Shown here in pieces: positions 38,740 through 50,474 of a stretch of 64,000 nucleotides of DNA (its first letter is position 1; every line of letters begins with the position of its first letter). The notes beneath the pieces are model-generated. The model did no database searches. It saw only the letters and a program-made list of their open reading frames with translations, and had not been told where the DNA came from. A program made the translations under genes and the position numbers. The stretch is from assembly GCA_024516035.1 (NCBI GenBank), contig CM044957.1, positions 46,333,933-46,397,932 on the forward strand. The letters run 5' to 3'. The stretch comes from Bactericera cockerelli (taxonomy: Eukaryota; Arthropoda; Insecta; Hemiptera; Triozidae).

Positions 38740-40671
38740 ATGAAATCTCGAAAGTTGGAGCCATGTCTAATCGGTCACAGGTCGTCACTCTGCCAATGTG
38801 CTAGAGATCATAAGAAAAATAAACCACAGAAAAAAAGAAAATCAAATAGTTCGAAAATTAAAGATACGGGCGGTAAAAGATTAGTTAGTAAGTCCAAGTG
38901 TCTAAGCTGCAGGAGTCTGAGTTGTATTCGACCTGTCACATCGTGCGTCGAGAAACAATACTGCCGAAATAGCTATCTTGAATTCTGCACACAAGAACTC
39001 GTCAATTTTTGTTGGTTATTACTGTCGAATGACATGCTAAACCGTCTCAAAATCTTACTGCACGACGACCATGGCTTTAGTTTTGAAGAGGCGGATGAGT
39101 ACATAGAGAGGAAGAGGAACAGAGTGTCCAATAATCTGAACCGCCTCCTTCTTCTCGGACTTATTGTGAAAAATAAAACACTCGCGTGCAGCCCTGGCGT
39201 GGCTTCAAAGTACTTACAATCGCAGAAGGTGTTTGAGAAGCTTGTCAATAAAACTGGCGATGAAGGAAGAAGAGTTATGAAGTGCTCCTTCCGCTACGAG
39301 GAAAACAATAAAACTTCAACGGATGAAATGTTCTCACCCTGGCAGGGGGAAGGTCAATCTACCAACGTTTTGAAAAACAAATACGATGATTGTTTTCGTA
39401 GTTTGAAGAAAATATTAGGAAGGAAATACCCAAGTCCGACGATTACGATCACAGCGTGTTCAAACGAAGGACAAATAGCAGACCTGTGCAATCAACTACA
39501 AACTGTTCTGAATAATTGTAGAAATATGCAAACAGCAAGCAGATATCCAGCAAGTAGATCGATTTTAGACGACACCGAAGTGCATGAAACCACAATCAGT
39601 CCTTGCGAAGCCCAATTACAAGAGCTGAAAGAACACTACGCTGACACCTTGACATGTCCTGATAAAACTCCAGACACTCAAATTACACCTGAAACTACAG
39701 ACCAAGTTCTACATCAGTCAGTTCAAACCGAGGTCAAGGGAAAGGACTCCGGTGTGCAGACAGAGCGACCTGCGTCCGAGTCTCTGTCATTCATGAGGCA
39801 TATGTTCGATGATGCAATGCCCAATGCTAATGCTGATGCAATACCCAATGCTAATGCAATGCCCGACGATGATCCAGCAATAAAGGAAGAAACACAAGAT
39901 CTGAGGAATGCCCTCTCGAGAATAATGGATCGGAAGTGGGAAAACAAGGATCTCCTAGCGTCCGATGAACAAGTGGAGAAAAGTGATGATATCTATTCAA
40001 AACTAGATCCTTATTTAGATAGTAAAAGCGTGCAATCTGAATTCGAACCTACCGCTGATCATCATTCAACTGGTAATCATGAACAAGAACAAAATACTGA
40101 ACTACCTCAACCTAAGGAAAGTAAGGAGAGTAGAGGCACAGATGGACTATACGTGTCTGCCTCGTCGTGTGTTGAGAGTGGTTCCATCACGTACCACGAC
40201 GCCAGAGATGTGTTCAGGGCACTGGACGCAAACGAGAGTTGGAGACCCATTCTGCTTTCCGAGCAGAAGCCTAGCAGAAGCCAATACATGGACGCGAGTG
40301 ACGAACCTGAATTTACGAATGTGAAAACTTACATTTTCGTGAACAAACAAGTGCCACTGAGTGACGTTGAAGAGGACACGACAAGTTGTGGCTACCATAC
40401 GCCAACGTACGAATACGCCGGGGACCACCATGTGAAGTTCAATGTGAACTTAAATGATTTAGCGGATGACGAAAGCTTGGGAATGTCTGATAGCACGGAC
40501 TGTTATGTACCTCTGGATAATACTTCCGAGTCAGGTGATGAAATGTTCGAGTCGGCTTCGTGTAACTCGGAGCCTCCCCTGCGGCCTCGTCGCACTACTT
40601 CCTTCCACATCAACAATGCTCTGGACATGTCCGAGATTCCGTATGATCGACGCTCACTGCACCACGCGTAG
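38740..40671 (+). CDS. Unrecognised intronless 643-aa protein
   Basis: A single open frame of 644 codons. ATG at 38740 is used because TGA lies four codons upstream with only a GTG between. I do not recognise the family. Residues 1-70 are basic and Cys-rich (CLIGHRSSLCQC, CLSCRSLSC). Residues 75-165 are mixed and helical-looking (LEFCTQELVNFCWLLLSNDM, NNLNRLLLLGLIVKNKTLAC), possibly a small winged-helix-like fold. The rest is acidic and probably disordered, with a short NAN/AD repeat at about 363-375. Three [SG]VQ[ST]E motifs (V at 328, 339, 431) resemble dynein light chain LC8-binding sites. There is no signal peptide or clear membrane span. Both neighbours have many introns, so a retrogene origin or a lineage-specific gene is possible. 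Its codon use looks ordinary and the frame is intact, arguing for a functional gene. Confidence 0.8.
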   Translation: MKSRKLEPCLIGHRSSLCQCARDHKKNKPQKKRKSNSSKIKDTGGKRLVSKSKCLSCRSLSCIRPVTSCVEKQYCRNSYLEFCTQELVNFCWLLLSNDMLNRLKILLHDDHGFSFEEADEYIERKRNRVSNNLNRLLLLGLIVKNKTLACSPGVASKYLQSQKVFEKLVNKTGDEGRRVMKCSFRYEENNKTSTDEMFSPWQGEGQSTNVLKNKYDDCFRSLKKILGRKYPSPTITITACSNEGQIADLCNQLQTVLNNCRNMQTASRYPASRSILDDTEVHETTISPCEAQLQELKEHYADTLTCPDKTPDTQITPETTDQVLHQSVQTEVKGKDSGVQTERPASESLSFMRHMFDDAMPNANADAIPNANAMPDDDPAIKEETQDLRNALSRIMDRKWENKDLLASDEQVEKSDDIYSKLDPYLDSKSVQSEFEPTADHHSTGNHEQEQNTELPQPKESKESRGTDGLYVSASSCVESGSITYHDARDVFRALDANESWRPILLSEQKPSRSQYMDASDEPEFTNVKTYIFVNKQVPLSDVEEDTTSCGYHTPTYEYAGDHHVKFNVNLNDLADDESLGMSDSTDCYVPLDNTSESGDEMFESASCNSEPPLRPRRTTSFHINNALDMSEIPYDRRSLHHA

Positions 40672-40912
40672 GCAGAATTATTAATACCGCGGTTCATTTA
40701 TTAAAGAGCAGAAAGCTCTTTTTACGTGAATCTCACAACAAACATGTGAAATACAAAATTCATCACAATTAGTAAATAGCAGTTCGTTAACTGCACCACG
40801 AATAGGAAGAATTATTAATACCGCGGTTCATTTATTAAGGAACAAAAAGCTCTTTTTACATGCATCTCACAACAAACATGTGAAATGCAAAATTCATCAC
40901 AATTGGTAAATA
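40655..40912 (+). repeat. 134-bp tandem duplication across the stop codon
   Basis: The last codons, the stop and the first 3' UTR bases of the intronless gene (ctgcaccacgcgtaggcag) recur 134 bases on (ctgcaccacgaataggaag), both followed by 'attattaataccgcggttc'. A weaker third trace lies at about 40988. Confidence 0.9.
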
Positions 40913-41872
40913 TAGCAGTGACTCCCTCAGTTCTTTAACGTTAGAAAGGGAGGAAACGAGGAGGAAGGGTGGTGGATAAAATGATGCAGGTTCATTTATT
41001 AGGGAGCCAAGCAATTGGTAAATACCAATTGTGGGGAAGAAATGAAGGGGAAGGGGGGGGGGGGGGGGGGTGCATAAAATTATTGATGGAGGAGGTCGTG
41101 AGGGATCCATAAGTTCGATTTATTATTGTTTTAAGTTTATTTTCAAAAGGATCTAAATGATCAAGTTTTTCCTTTCTTCTGAACAAACACACAATGGATC
41201 AATCACAAATACTGGTAAAAATATAAATAAAAACATTTCCTTCATATTAACAATGATGGTTCCAACTCATGTTTATTGTTTATTTATTTTAATCAGCCAG
41301 GACATATTTAAACACACATACGTCAGCACTAAATAAATGTTTTTTCATTCATTGATCTGTGGTTTTGAATCAGATATTATTGACATATCAAATTCCACAA
41401 TCTCATCACCAAGCTGCCTACTGTACTTTTACATCATTTCAGAATGGTAGCCATGACAGTGCCACTGTGGATTGGCTGCAGCCACAGTGAAGAGATCATT
41501 ATTTCTTTTTTTAAATGTTATTGAAAAACACTAAAATTGAAATTTGATGATATCCCCATATCACCAGTAAATCTGAAATTTATTGTAGTGTGCCATCATT
41601 AACAACTTCATTATGGTGAGGCAGTACTAGTTAACCTGACATCCTTGAATGTTTTCACAATAAAAATACCAACGGCAAACATTGAGAGGCTCTTGATAAA
41701 GTCCCTGAAACAAAAAAATTGTTACAACAACTAAAGTTTAAGTATGATTTCACTGTGGTGAAGCACGAGGCCTCTTCACAATTTCAGTGGATTGTGCAGT
41801 CTTACTAAGAGCTTCCTTTTCATTTCCAAGACAAGTAACAATTCATTTTTCTTCAGGAAGTATGAGTGGACC

Positions 41873-42632
41873 GGGAGGCGCCTCATTGAGTCCCGTCTGG
41901 ATTTGTCCCTTTTTGTCGATGCTTCATTGAGTCCCAAGGTTTGTTATCGTACCACTCATTGAGTCCCGTACATAATTAATACCTATTTTTCCTTATACAT
42001 AAACTTGTACATAGAAGATCATATTATTTCTGAGTCAGTTGGGTCAGTCCTCCTCTAAAAAATTAGAACACTCTTTTCATTTTTTATTAAGAATTCTTGT
42101 TTTTATTTTTATTCATAAATGAAAATGAAATTATTGTCTATTGGAATTTGATGCGTAAGTGAATTTTTTGTTAGAGGAATTTTGTAGTTAGATAGGGTTA
42201 GGTAAAGTTAACAAGGTGAGATTGCACGATAGATTTCTGACTTCAGTTTGTCGGGTAGGATGGTTGGGTGAGGGGCTTAGGTTAGGTTGAAATTAGCGCA
42301 GGCGGTTAGGCCGGGTCGCGCAGTGACCCGGTCTAACCCTGCGCTAATTTCAACCTAACCTAAGCCCCTCACCCAAGCTATCCTAGCTGGCTAACGAAAC
42401 ACAACATTTAGACATAACTGTCCGCGTATTCATTTTTATTAAAATTAACTGTGTTCTTATTTACTTCTTCTTATATACTAACATCAGGTAAAGGGACTCA
42501 ATGAGTCATATGGTCTGGTAGACCCAAAAATATTAGGGGACTCAATGAGGCATATGGTCTGAGGTACCTGCTAAAATTTCGGGACTCAATGACATGAAAA
42601 AAAGGTCAACGGGACTCAATGAGTGTACGTCC
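41873..42632. mobile_element. 760-bp MULE-like non-autonomous element nested in a SINE C
   Basis: Flanked by GAGTGGACC on both sides (41864-41872 and 42633-42641), a perfect 9-bp target duplication, within a reversed SINE C. CTCATTGAGTCCC lies at or near the left end three times (about 41882, 41923, 41955), and its reverse GGGACTCAATGAG four times on the right (42493, 42537, 42581, 42611). The centre is a long hairpin (42264-42376). Confidence 0.8.
42264..42376. repeat. Long perfect hairpin
   Basis: Arms of about 39 bases starting TTGGGTGAGGGGCTTAGGTT pair with AACCTAAGCCCCTCACCCAA. An inner nested stem (GGCCGGGTC/GACCCGGTC) surrounds a short loop. Confidence 0.95.
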
Positions 42633-43276
42633 GAGTGGACCCTACACATCCAAGTACACAGCAGAAAAATTCTAGCCTGCTGGAGACTGAACCCAAGTCA
42701 CTGTGCTTGCAAGCCTAGTGTGCTACTCCACTTGGCCATGGTGACTTGTCATTACAATTTCTTTTTACATTAATTAGAATGCACAAGAGCTTTACATTTT
42801 TCACTTGAAAGTATTGACAAAAACATTGCCATTAAAGTAGCATGACAAAAATATTGCCAATAAAGTAGTATGAATTGAATTTCTTGATGGATATATAGGT
42901 ATTTAGTGAAAAATACCTCTGTAGAACATGCCTGTGGTCTTACCATTTACTGGAGTCATAGTAGAAACCTTTCAGCACATTGGTAACAGGCTTTAGGGAA
43001 ACCATAGTGAGTTGCTACCAAACCTGAAACAGAGAGGAAACACAATTGAAAATGGGGGGAGATAATCTAACCCTGATAAAAGCCCTCACATTCCATTGAT
43101 CATGTAACAGATTTTTGGTTGATTGTGTCCAGGAAGAAACTCACTTTTACCCTTTTTAGCATGTATTTTGTAAATATATTTTCTGGAGGTGGTTGGGTTG
43201 ATCACAATGATAAAGAGGTAGGGCACCCCTTGCCTAAAAGATAAAGAATTGAGGGCTACTATTAGGGATTTTTTTT

Positions 43277-43588
43277 TTTTTTTTTTTTTTAAAGATGAGT
43301 GTTTCACAGCCTTTTTTATTTCGTAGCCATGAAACAGGAGCTACTGTAGACGCTTGTGGTCTGTCTTGTAGCCTGCCCATCCCGTAGTATGCCTCCCCTC
43401 TGATGGGCGAGAAGTGACACAATACTTCCCATTTAGGTGCTGGGTCAACACAAGCGCACCGGAAGGTATCCCTTACAAACAATTGTAACCAAATTAAGAA
43501 TACAAATTTTTGACGGCGCGGGGGTTCGAACCCGGGACCTTCCGCATGGCAAGCGAGTGCTTAACCACTGAGCTAATCGCGCGCTTTT
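43277..43588 (-). repeat. SINE family B copy (full length)
   Basis: Reversed full copy; head at the right (gcgcgattagctcagtgg on the minus strand), tail poly-T at the left. Confidence 0.85.
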
Positions 43589-44459
43589 AACTTACCATTA
43601 AGCTTGTAGCAATTTTACAGCCCATGGCCCCAATCAACCCAGCTTCAAATTTTGTTTTTTATGGTAAAGTAGCACCACAGGCATCTTTTTACTAGGTCTT
43701 GATATCGAGTGTTCATCATTACATTATAATTGCTAATGAGCAGAAAGGCGCCGTTTTCTACCATTTCTCTAAATTTGACAAAACATTTGCCCTTTGTAAA
43801 ACCCAGGTTTACCTGACTATTATTATCATCGAAAAATGGTCTTCTTAGAAGCTAAATGATAGCCTCTAACCCTATCTTTTTTGATTGCTGATGTACTTAC
43901 GAGATAATTCTACCTTCGAATCTACCGCTATCAACTTGCAACTTGGACTGATAATACAGTTGGACTGATTGTTGATAGCACGTGATAAGATAGCTGATAC
44001 TGAGACCTGAGACTCGGTTCTTCACCTTCAAAAAAACACCGTGTTTTTCGAAAAATGTTAGTTCCAAAGGATTCTTCAAGATAGCGCCAGTAGAGTTTTG
44101 CTCTCGCGAAACGGAGTTGGCGTATTTTTTGTGAAATACGCCAAAGGTAGCGAAAAAGTAAAAGCGCCAAAATTTAAAAATTCAAGAACATAAACAGACA
44201 GCATAAAAACAAGAAAAGCTAATGTACCCGAAGCTACCAACGTCTTGAAATTTTTATCGAAATTTCTACAGGGTACGGCAAAATATTTTAACTCTTATTG
44301 CTGAAGTTACCAAAGAGGTACTAATAATACATACCTTAGTCACAAGATTTTTTTACTAAGATTTTTTTTTCTCGCAGAGTAAATATAATCCCACTACTAG
44401 CAGGAGTCATTTGCGTTCTATTTTTATGATATAAATTTTTAAATCAATTTTGTAATTTT

Positions 44460-44850
44460 TATAAACTTACACGCGCACTAAAACTTTTTTTATTATTGTT
44501 GCAAATATAATGGCCTGTAATTTAAGGCAAAATAACTCGATTATAACCTAACGGCACGCAGTCATATCCGACATTGAAGGAACCAAAAGGTCTGTTGTAA
44601 TCGTCTGTCGTAATCTTAGGGCGGAATTAATAGACAACATCAATAACTTAAGTCGTTGGTAAGTGTCAATTTTGCCTATCTTACACAGTACGCAATCTGT
44701 GACTTAGCGCCACAGAGGTATTACAAAAACGTCTATTAATTCCGCCCTTAGTTCCTTCAGTGTCGGATATGACTGCATGCCGCCATCTATAACATTCAAT
44801 ATTATTTGCAACAAGAATATAAAAAGTTTCAGGGCGCGCGTAACTTAGTA
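44460..44850. mobile_element. Foldback element interrupted by a Harbinger-like MITE
   Basis: The left arm runs 'cgcgcactaaaactttt' through 'tgcagcatatccgacattg'-type sequence to about 44587. The right arm from 44751 to 44850 is its reverse complement (gttccttcagtgtcggatat, then gaatataaaaagtttcaggg). A 129-bp MITE sits between them. Confidence 0.7.
44619..44747. mobile_element. Harbinger-like MITE, 129 bp
   Basis: Perfect 17-bp inverted ends GGGCGGAATTAATAGAC and GTCTATTAATTCCGCCC, flanked by TTA on both sides (3-bp TWA target duplication of PIF/Harbinger type). Confidence 0.85.
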
Positions 44851-47193
44851 ATAATTACAAAAAAAATATTTTACAAATAGTATACAATTATATAATAATA
44901 ATTCCGTGTCCGTGAGATAGGTATTGATACCTAAATCACGATGGTGAGAGAATTATATGGACGCCCAAAACCAATGTCTAGGCTCCTTTTATGTCCATAG
45001 TATACAATTGATCACAAGCTAGATTACGACAGACCTTGGTTCCTTGACATTCGTATATCTTAATATATAAATGTCAAAGTCACTGACCACTGACTGACCA
45101 CTGACTGATCATCGCTCTACAGCCCAAACCGTAAGTCCTAGGAAGCTGAAATTTGGTAGGTAGCTTTGTCTTATATTCTAGATGTGCAATAAGACGGGAT
45201 TTTTTGAAATTCCCACTACAACACCTGCCATTGGCGAAAAAGGATTTTTTGCTTTCACGGCCATGCCTCGGCCCGCTTGTAATATATATGACTGCGTCCC
45301 GCCAGGTTTAAAGCAATAATCTTTTAGGGCGATCCGAATTTCGTTGAAACAAAATTCGATTTCGACGATTTTAAATTTATGCACAAAAACAGACCAAGTG
45401 CCATGCGCGATCTCCAAAACATTAATCTCAGCGACTTCACTTTACCTCATCGCCAAGTTAACAGATGAAGAAATATAAAAAAATGAAGCTGGGAAGCAAT
45501 GACTGTAGTAAGGTAAAAGAGAAAAAGGGATAGTTTAATGAGAATTAAAAATGAATTATTCTAGAGAATTTTTCGTAAATAATGTTTATGGTTGTTTGTT
45601 GAACCCTGTTGAATAATCAAATTCGTTGTTTATTTATATAGAGTAAAGATTATTATATTTAATTATTTGACAAATGATCAAACACCAAATACGCCTGAAT
45701 TTCACATAATGAGGTTTTTTTTTAAATTACCGCCACAATTTTGTTTATATTCTTACCAATCCCTGAATTTGCAAAAAGTAAGCGTATTTCGAGCGAAACG
45801 CTGATTTTGAGGTTAGGTGGTTCGTGTTTTTGGCAATTGTGAGGAACCGGTCATGATTGGCGAAAGGCGATTATTGCACCATGGTATTAATCATAATAAC
45901 AAAAATTCTACGGGGTGCGGTGAAATCCTGCAACCCTCGTCGCTGAAGTTACCAGTGAAAGGGAATTATTATCACACATGCGGGAATTTTTAATTCCCAA
46001 TAAAAGTACCTTTTTAGTGTTTTTCAACAAACAAACAAAAAAAACAGGAGAGTCTTCTAATTCGTCCACAAATAATATCAGCTCAATTCCGAAAAAAAAA
46101 CCGTTACTAATGCTAACGAGACAATTTTTGAACACCTTACGCCGTCTTTCGCAAGCTGAAATGTTAAGTGGAGTTGTTAAGAGTCGCCTAGAGGAGAGGG
46201 CCCATTTTCTAATTTTCATAATTATGGACGATAAATTTAATTTGAAAAAATATAAAATCGAAAACTTTGTGTAGTCGTGGACCTATACAGACGATTTCAT
46301 GTAAAGACCCCTATTAATCTTCAACTTGCTATAAAATCTTTTCTCTGGCCAAGTTTTCAGAAAAATCACTCAACAAAGACATGCTGAGCTAAAGTAATTT
46401 AAAAAAAAAGATCCTCTTCAGTAATATAGGATCGCGACTTTGGCCAACAAGGCCTAGTCTAGAATTCTAGTGCCCGGTTCTACATCAATCTCGATTTGGT
46501 GCGAAAGAATTCGTCAAACTAGCGCTGGTAGGGTTGTAAAGTGTAAAGTGAATACGAGGTTGAACCAAACCAAAGAAACCTCGATTTTGTCACTTTTTAA
46601 TAGAACCAGCCATAGAAAGAACTCGTCTCTCATTTTCAAAATTCTCGATCGGATCTTACTTTCAACCATTATTCAACAATTTTGATCAAACTTTATTTAC
46701 AATTTTATATACAGGTACAGTGAAAGATTATAATTAATTAAAGGTAAACAAAGTCTGATCAAGGGTGGAGATAATGCCTTTGGCATTTCGTTCAAATGAC
46801 GCAGTCAGAGAGTGCGTTATTTTAACGAAATTTGACGGTTGAAAGCAAGATTTGGGAAGTTTGAGAGTGAAAGCTAGAGAAAATGTTTTCTGGGACGAGG
46901 ATCTGAACTTTCTATAGAAAATAAAAGGTCCGAAGGTATAATATACCAAACTCGCCTTGGTAGAGGTGGGTGTTTGAAGACGCTTTCAGGGCGTCGCGTG
47001 GGTCGGTTGATTTTAAAAGGACGCGCTGTTCCCCCTACGGCGTCTAGCGACTGCGCGGCCTCTACGGCCGCGTCTGACGCTGTGACTGTGGACCCAGGAA
47101 GCAAAGCTTGCGTCTTGCCGCGCATCGGGCAAAGTAACCCCATCAAAAATACATCTTCAATGTTATTTTGTATTTTTGTAATAGGGTTATTCA

Positions 47194-47442
47194 ATGATTA
47201 AATCAAGAGGAGTAGAGCTTGTTGTGATGGCAGTGGAGACAATGGGAGACATGGGAGTGTGGTGTGACGAGAGAAAGAAATGGATTCAGGAGATAGGAAA
47301 AAAGATGATAGAGAAGACAGAGAACACACAATCAATGAGTCACCTAGTAGCAAAAATAAGCATGACAATCCAGAGAGGTAATGCTGCCAGCGTGTTGGGA
47401 GCATTGCCATCAGAAGAATTGACTTCAATGTTCTATCTGTAA
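47194..47442 (+). pseudogene. LINE ORF2 C-terminal remnant
   Basis: Reads AVETMGDMGVWCDERKKWIQ, then [17 protein letters not shown] and ends MFYL. This is the C-terminal signature that follows the reverse transcriptase in a widespread animal non-LTR retrotransposon group (VETxG, then QRGNAASxLGTL). Only the end is left. Related ends are at 53859, 56740 and 62290. Confidence 0.6.
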
Positions 47443-47559
47443 CTTTTAATAAAATTTCTATAACTCCATTGAAGAAGTGTTCAGCGGCTGTCCACGCGAC
47501 TTCGCCGTGAGACGGGTAGGGGGAGGAGAATCTTTTTTGTTTTATTAGAGTTTAACGTT

Positions 47560-47790
47560 GTTTTTCAACTGCATGGTCATTTACGACGGGGGTTTTACCC
47601 TCCATGCGCAGGAAACTCACAATCCTCAGTATAAACAGAAAAGTGAGAAGTTGTATTAGATGTACATGAATATCAGAACATACCTGGACAGCTGTTTCGA
47701 GCTTATTTACTCTCATCAGCAGGTAATAGTTCTGAATATCCATGTCAACAACTAACCCCTCTATTTTAATCAGTATACCCATATAACCTC
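47560..47790 (-). repeat. Repeat family G ('cagtataaacagaaaagtg') with SINE F piece
   Basis: 'acatacctggacagctgttt', 'ctcatcagcaggtaatagtt' and 'ttaatcagtata'. Other copies are at about 51225-51310, 56865-57060 and 61370-61510. Confidence 0.7.
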
Positions 47791-48180
47791 ACCCAGCTTG
47801 GTTTGGTCCAGAATACCAGCATCACGAAGAATTTTAAACACAGGGTTTTTCAGGTATTTTAAAATCTCCTGCGAGTACCTACAGATTTTTTCCAGTACTG
47901 TAGATTATAGAAAATATAAAAGTCGATTTTCAATTAACTATACATAAATAATTGTAATTAATATATTATGTGCATTTATTTCGGCAATCAAATATATTCA
48001 CTTTTATCTGTAAAATTAGATGTAATAATTAAACTACAAAAATCGGCACTCTGTACCCTCTGTTGAAATTTGTATCCCCCATGGATTTAATTTATAAAAA
48101 TAATCAAAATTGCCCTATAGGATAATATGATAATACAAAACATTGTGTCGTATGATGAAAATCTTAAAATCAAATATTTA

Positions 48181-48309
48181 GGGCAAAATTAATAGACGTT
48201 TTTGCAATTCCTCTGTGGCGCTAAGTCTCGGATTGCGTACTGTCTTAAATGGGAAAAACCAGTGCTAAGTCATGACTTAAGAATTCGATTTTGTTTATTA
48301 ATTTCGCCC
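48181..48309. mobile_element. Harbinger-like MITE, 129 bp
   Basis: Ends GGGCAAAATTAATAGAC and a matching right end CGCCC, with the family core 'ctctgtggcgctaagtc'. Flanks TTA and TCA. Confidence 0.8.
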
Positions 48310-48868
48310 TCAATTTATTTAAAAAATAAACATTACTAACGTATTGCTTCCTTCAGAAAACCTCTTTCTGTTGGAAGTGTAGACAGTTGCTAAGAAGTAG
48401 TTAAAAAACGTACCTACTTCTTGTGATGTTGACCCATACACACTAACACATACTCGTAGGTACATGATAAAAATCACTTTTTAGGAATTAGGATTCGAGA
48501 ATTAAATCTGTCCACAAAAATATCTTTACACCTTGAACGGCATTTCTGACATCATCAGTTTTGCAGTCCATAGAGGATTTTTAATCATGTGTAAAAATCG
48601 GTTTAGGAGCAAGGACTCTGATTGTTAAGTCTCCTCTGTTAAATATGTTTAAATAATTATATTATTATTTTTAAAAAAATCGGTTTAAAGACTGTTTAAC
48701 GAATATTTTTTCGATATCTGTTACCGTTTAGGATAGACGCGTATTTATTTGCAAAAAAATATAGGTACCTAAGAACAAAATGTACAAATTGTTCCGAGTG
48801 CACAGTAGTATTGTTAGTATGATTTATGATATGTACATAATTGTATAAAGGAATTGTTCCATGACTAA

Positions 48869-48997
48869 GGGTGAAATTATTAGACGTTTTTGTAATACCT
48901 CTGTGGCGCTAAGTCACGGATTGCGTACGGTGTAAGATAGGGAAAACCGACACTTAGCAAGGACTTAAGTTATTGATGTTGTCTATTAATTCCGCCC
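48869..48997. mobile_element. Harbinger-like MITE, 129 bp
   Basis: Ends GGGTGAAATTATTAGAC and GTCTATTAATTCCGCCC, with TAA on both sides. Confidence 0.85.
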
Positions 48998-49514
48998 TAA
49001 ATGTACCCGTGAACCCGGCATTATTATTATAATTATTAGGGGAAGGGTGCCTAATTTCGAACCCTTCCTAATATCGAACCCTCAATAGACGTTAAAGTTT
49101 TTTATACTAGCAGTATTGTGCCCTTGGAAAAAAGTGTTCCTGGTATGTTTTTTCAATATAAACATTTTTATTAAATAAAAAATACCATTATATGTTCAAT
49201 TGAACATCATAACCCTTCATTTTACACTTTCGTTCATTATTTTTTCTTTTCCAAGAATTGATATTTTCTTTAAAAAGAAAATGGGTTTGATATCAGACAC
49301 ACTTCCCCTATTATTTACCACCATGAAGCTAAGTGTCAGATTTAATTGCTGTATACTTACATACAGATACATAAGAACAGATCGTTCGATAAAAATCATT
49401 TTTGGGAAAAGGCCCTCGTTCCAGAAAGCACTCTCATAATCCCCAAATCTCCCTTTAAACCGTCACACAACGCACTCTGATTCGTTAATTTGAATGAAAT
49501 AACCAATCTGAGTA

Positions 49515-49655
49515 TGGTTTTTTTTAAGATGAGTGTTTCATAGCCTTTTTTCTTTCGTAGCCATGGAACAGGAGCTACTCTAGACGCTTGCGGTCTGTGT
49601 TGTACCTTGCCCATCCCGTATGCCTCCCCTCTGATGGGCGAGAAGTGACACAAAG
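49515..49655 (-). repeat. SINE family B fragment
   Basis: Reversed tail and body without the tRNA head. Confidence 0.75.
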
Positions 49656-50421
49656 GTTGAAAGGGGGATTATGAGAGTGAGAGAGTGCTTTCTGGTAAGA
49701 GTACCAAGAGGGCCTAATACTTTCAGAAATGTTATGAGCTCATTTTCGAAAAAAAGTGACCGATTACATTAGCTTCTTTCAGGTAATAGAGCGTTTGGGT
49801 GGTAGAACTACATAGATAATAGGGATGGGAAGGTAGAAGCACATGGGAGTGAAAGAGCAATGACGTGGTAGAAATAGTTGTAGAATTCAGGGATGGGCGA
49901 TAGTTCCATCAAGAAAATTGACCTTCATACGTAGAAAGGTTACCTCATTCCAGAAAGCACTTTCACTCTCGAAATCTCAAATCTCCCTTTCAACCGTCAA
50001 ATTTTGTTCAAATAAACCAATCAGAGAGTGTTGTTTGGCAGTTGAAAGGGAGATTTGGGGATTTTGATAGTGAGAAAGCTTTCTGGAACAAAGGGAGGCA
50101 TAATTGAAATTTCCTCGGAATATTATTTTTTGTATCTTTTTGACCGAGACATTTGACTAGAAAACTTAATTTGACTAGAAAAGACATTTGACTAGAAATC
50201 TTTAGATACCCAACCTATAAATTATTGACTGTGCTGAAATGGCAAGCGAGATACATTTTCAGCCAAAAAATCTTTATGCAAGAGAAAAGTTCACCTGAAA
50301 TAATTCTGTTCTGTAACAGAATTTGAAAAATTAACTCTGATTTTTAAATCTTTGATCCACAATGGCTTTACCATTCTTGTAAAATTTCCTGAAGTCCTCA
50401 AGTCACTTTCTTATTATGCAG

Positions 50422-50474
50422 AAAAATGCTGTCTCGGTGGAAAACATTAAACAAGAACCACCAAAATCAACCAG
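50422..50474 (+). other. Isolated exon-like segment
   Basis: A 53-base open segment (KNAVSVENIKQEPPKST in one frame) lies between a good acceptor (TTCTTATTATGCAG) and a consensus donor CAG|GTGAGT. No partner exon was found nearby, so it may be a relic or chance. Confidence 0.25.

Noticed and set aside
46874..47201. GC-rich frames on both strands (106 and 75 codons)
   Set aside because: No recognised product. They adjoin a LINE ORF2 remnant and are probably transposon or regulatory sequence.
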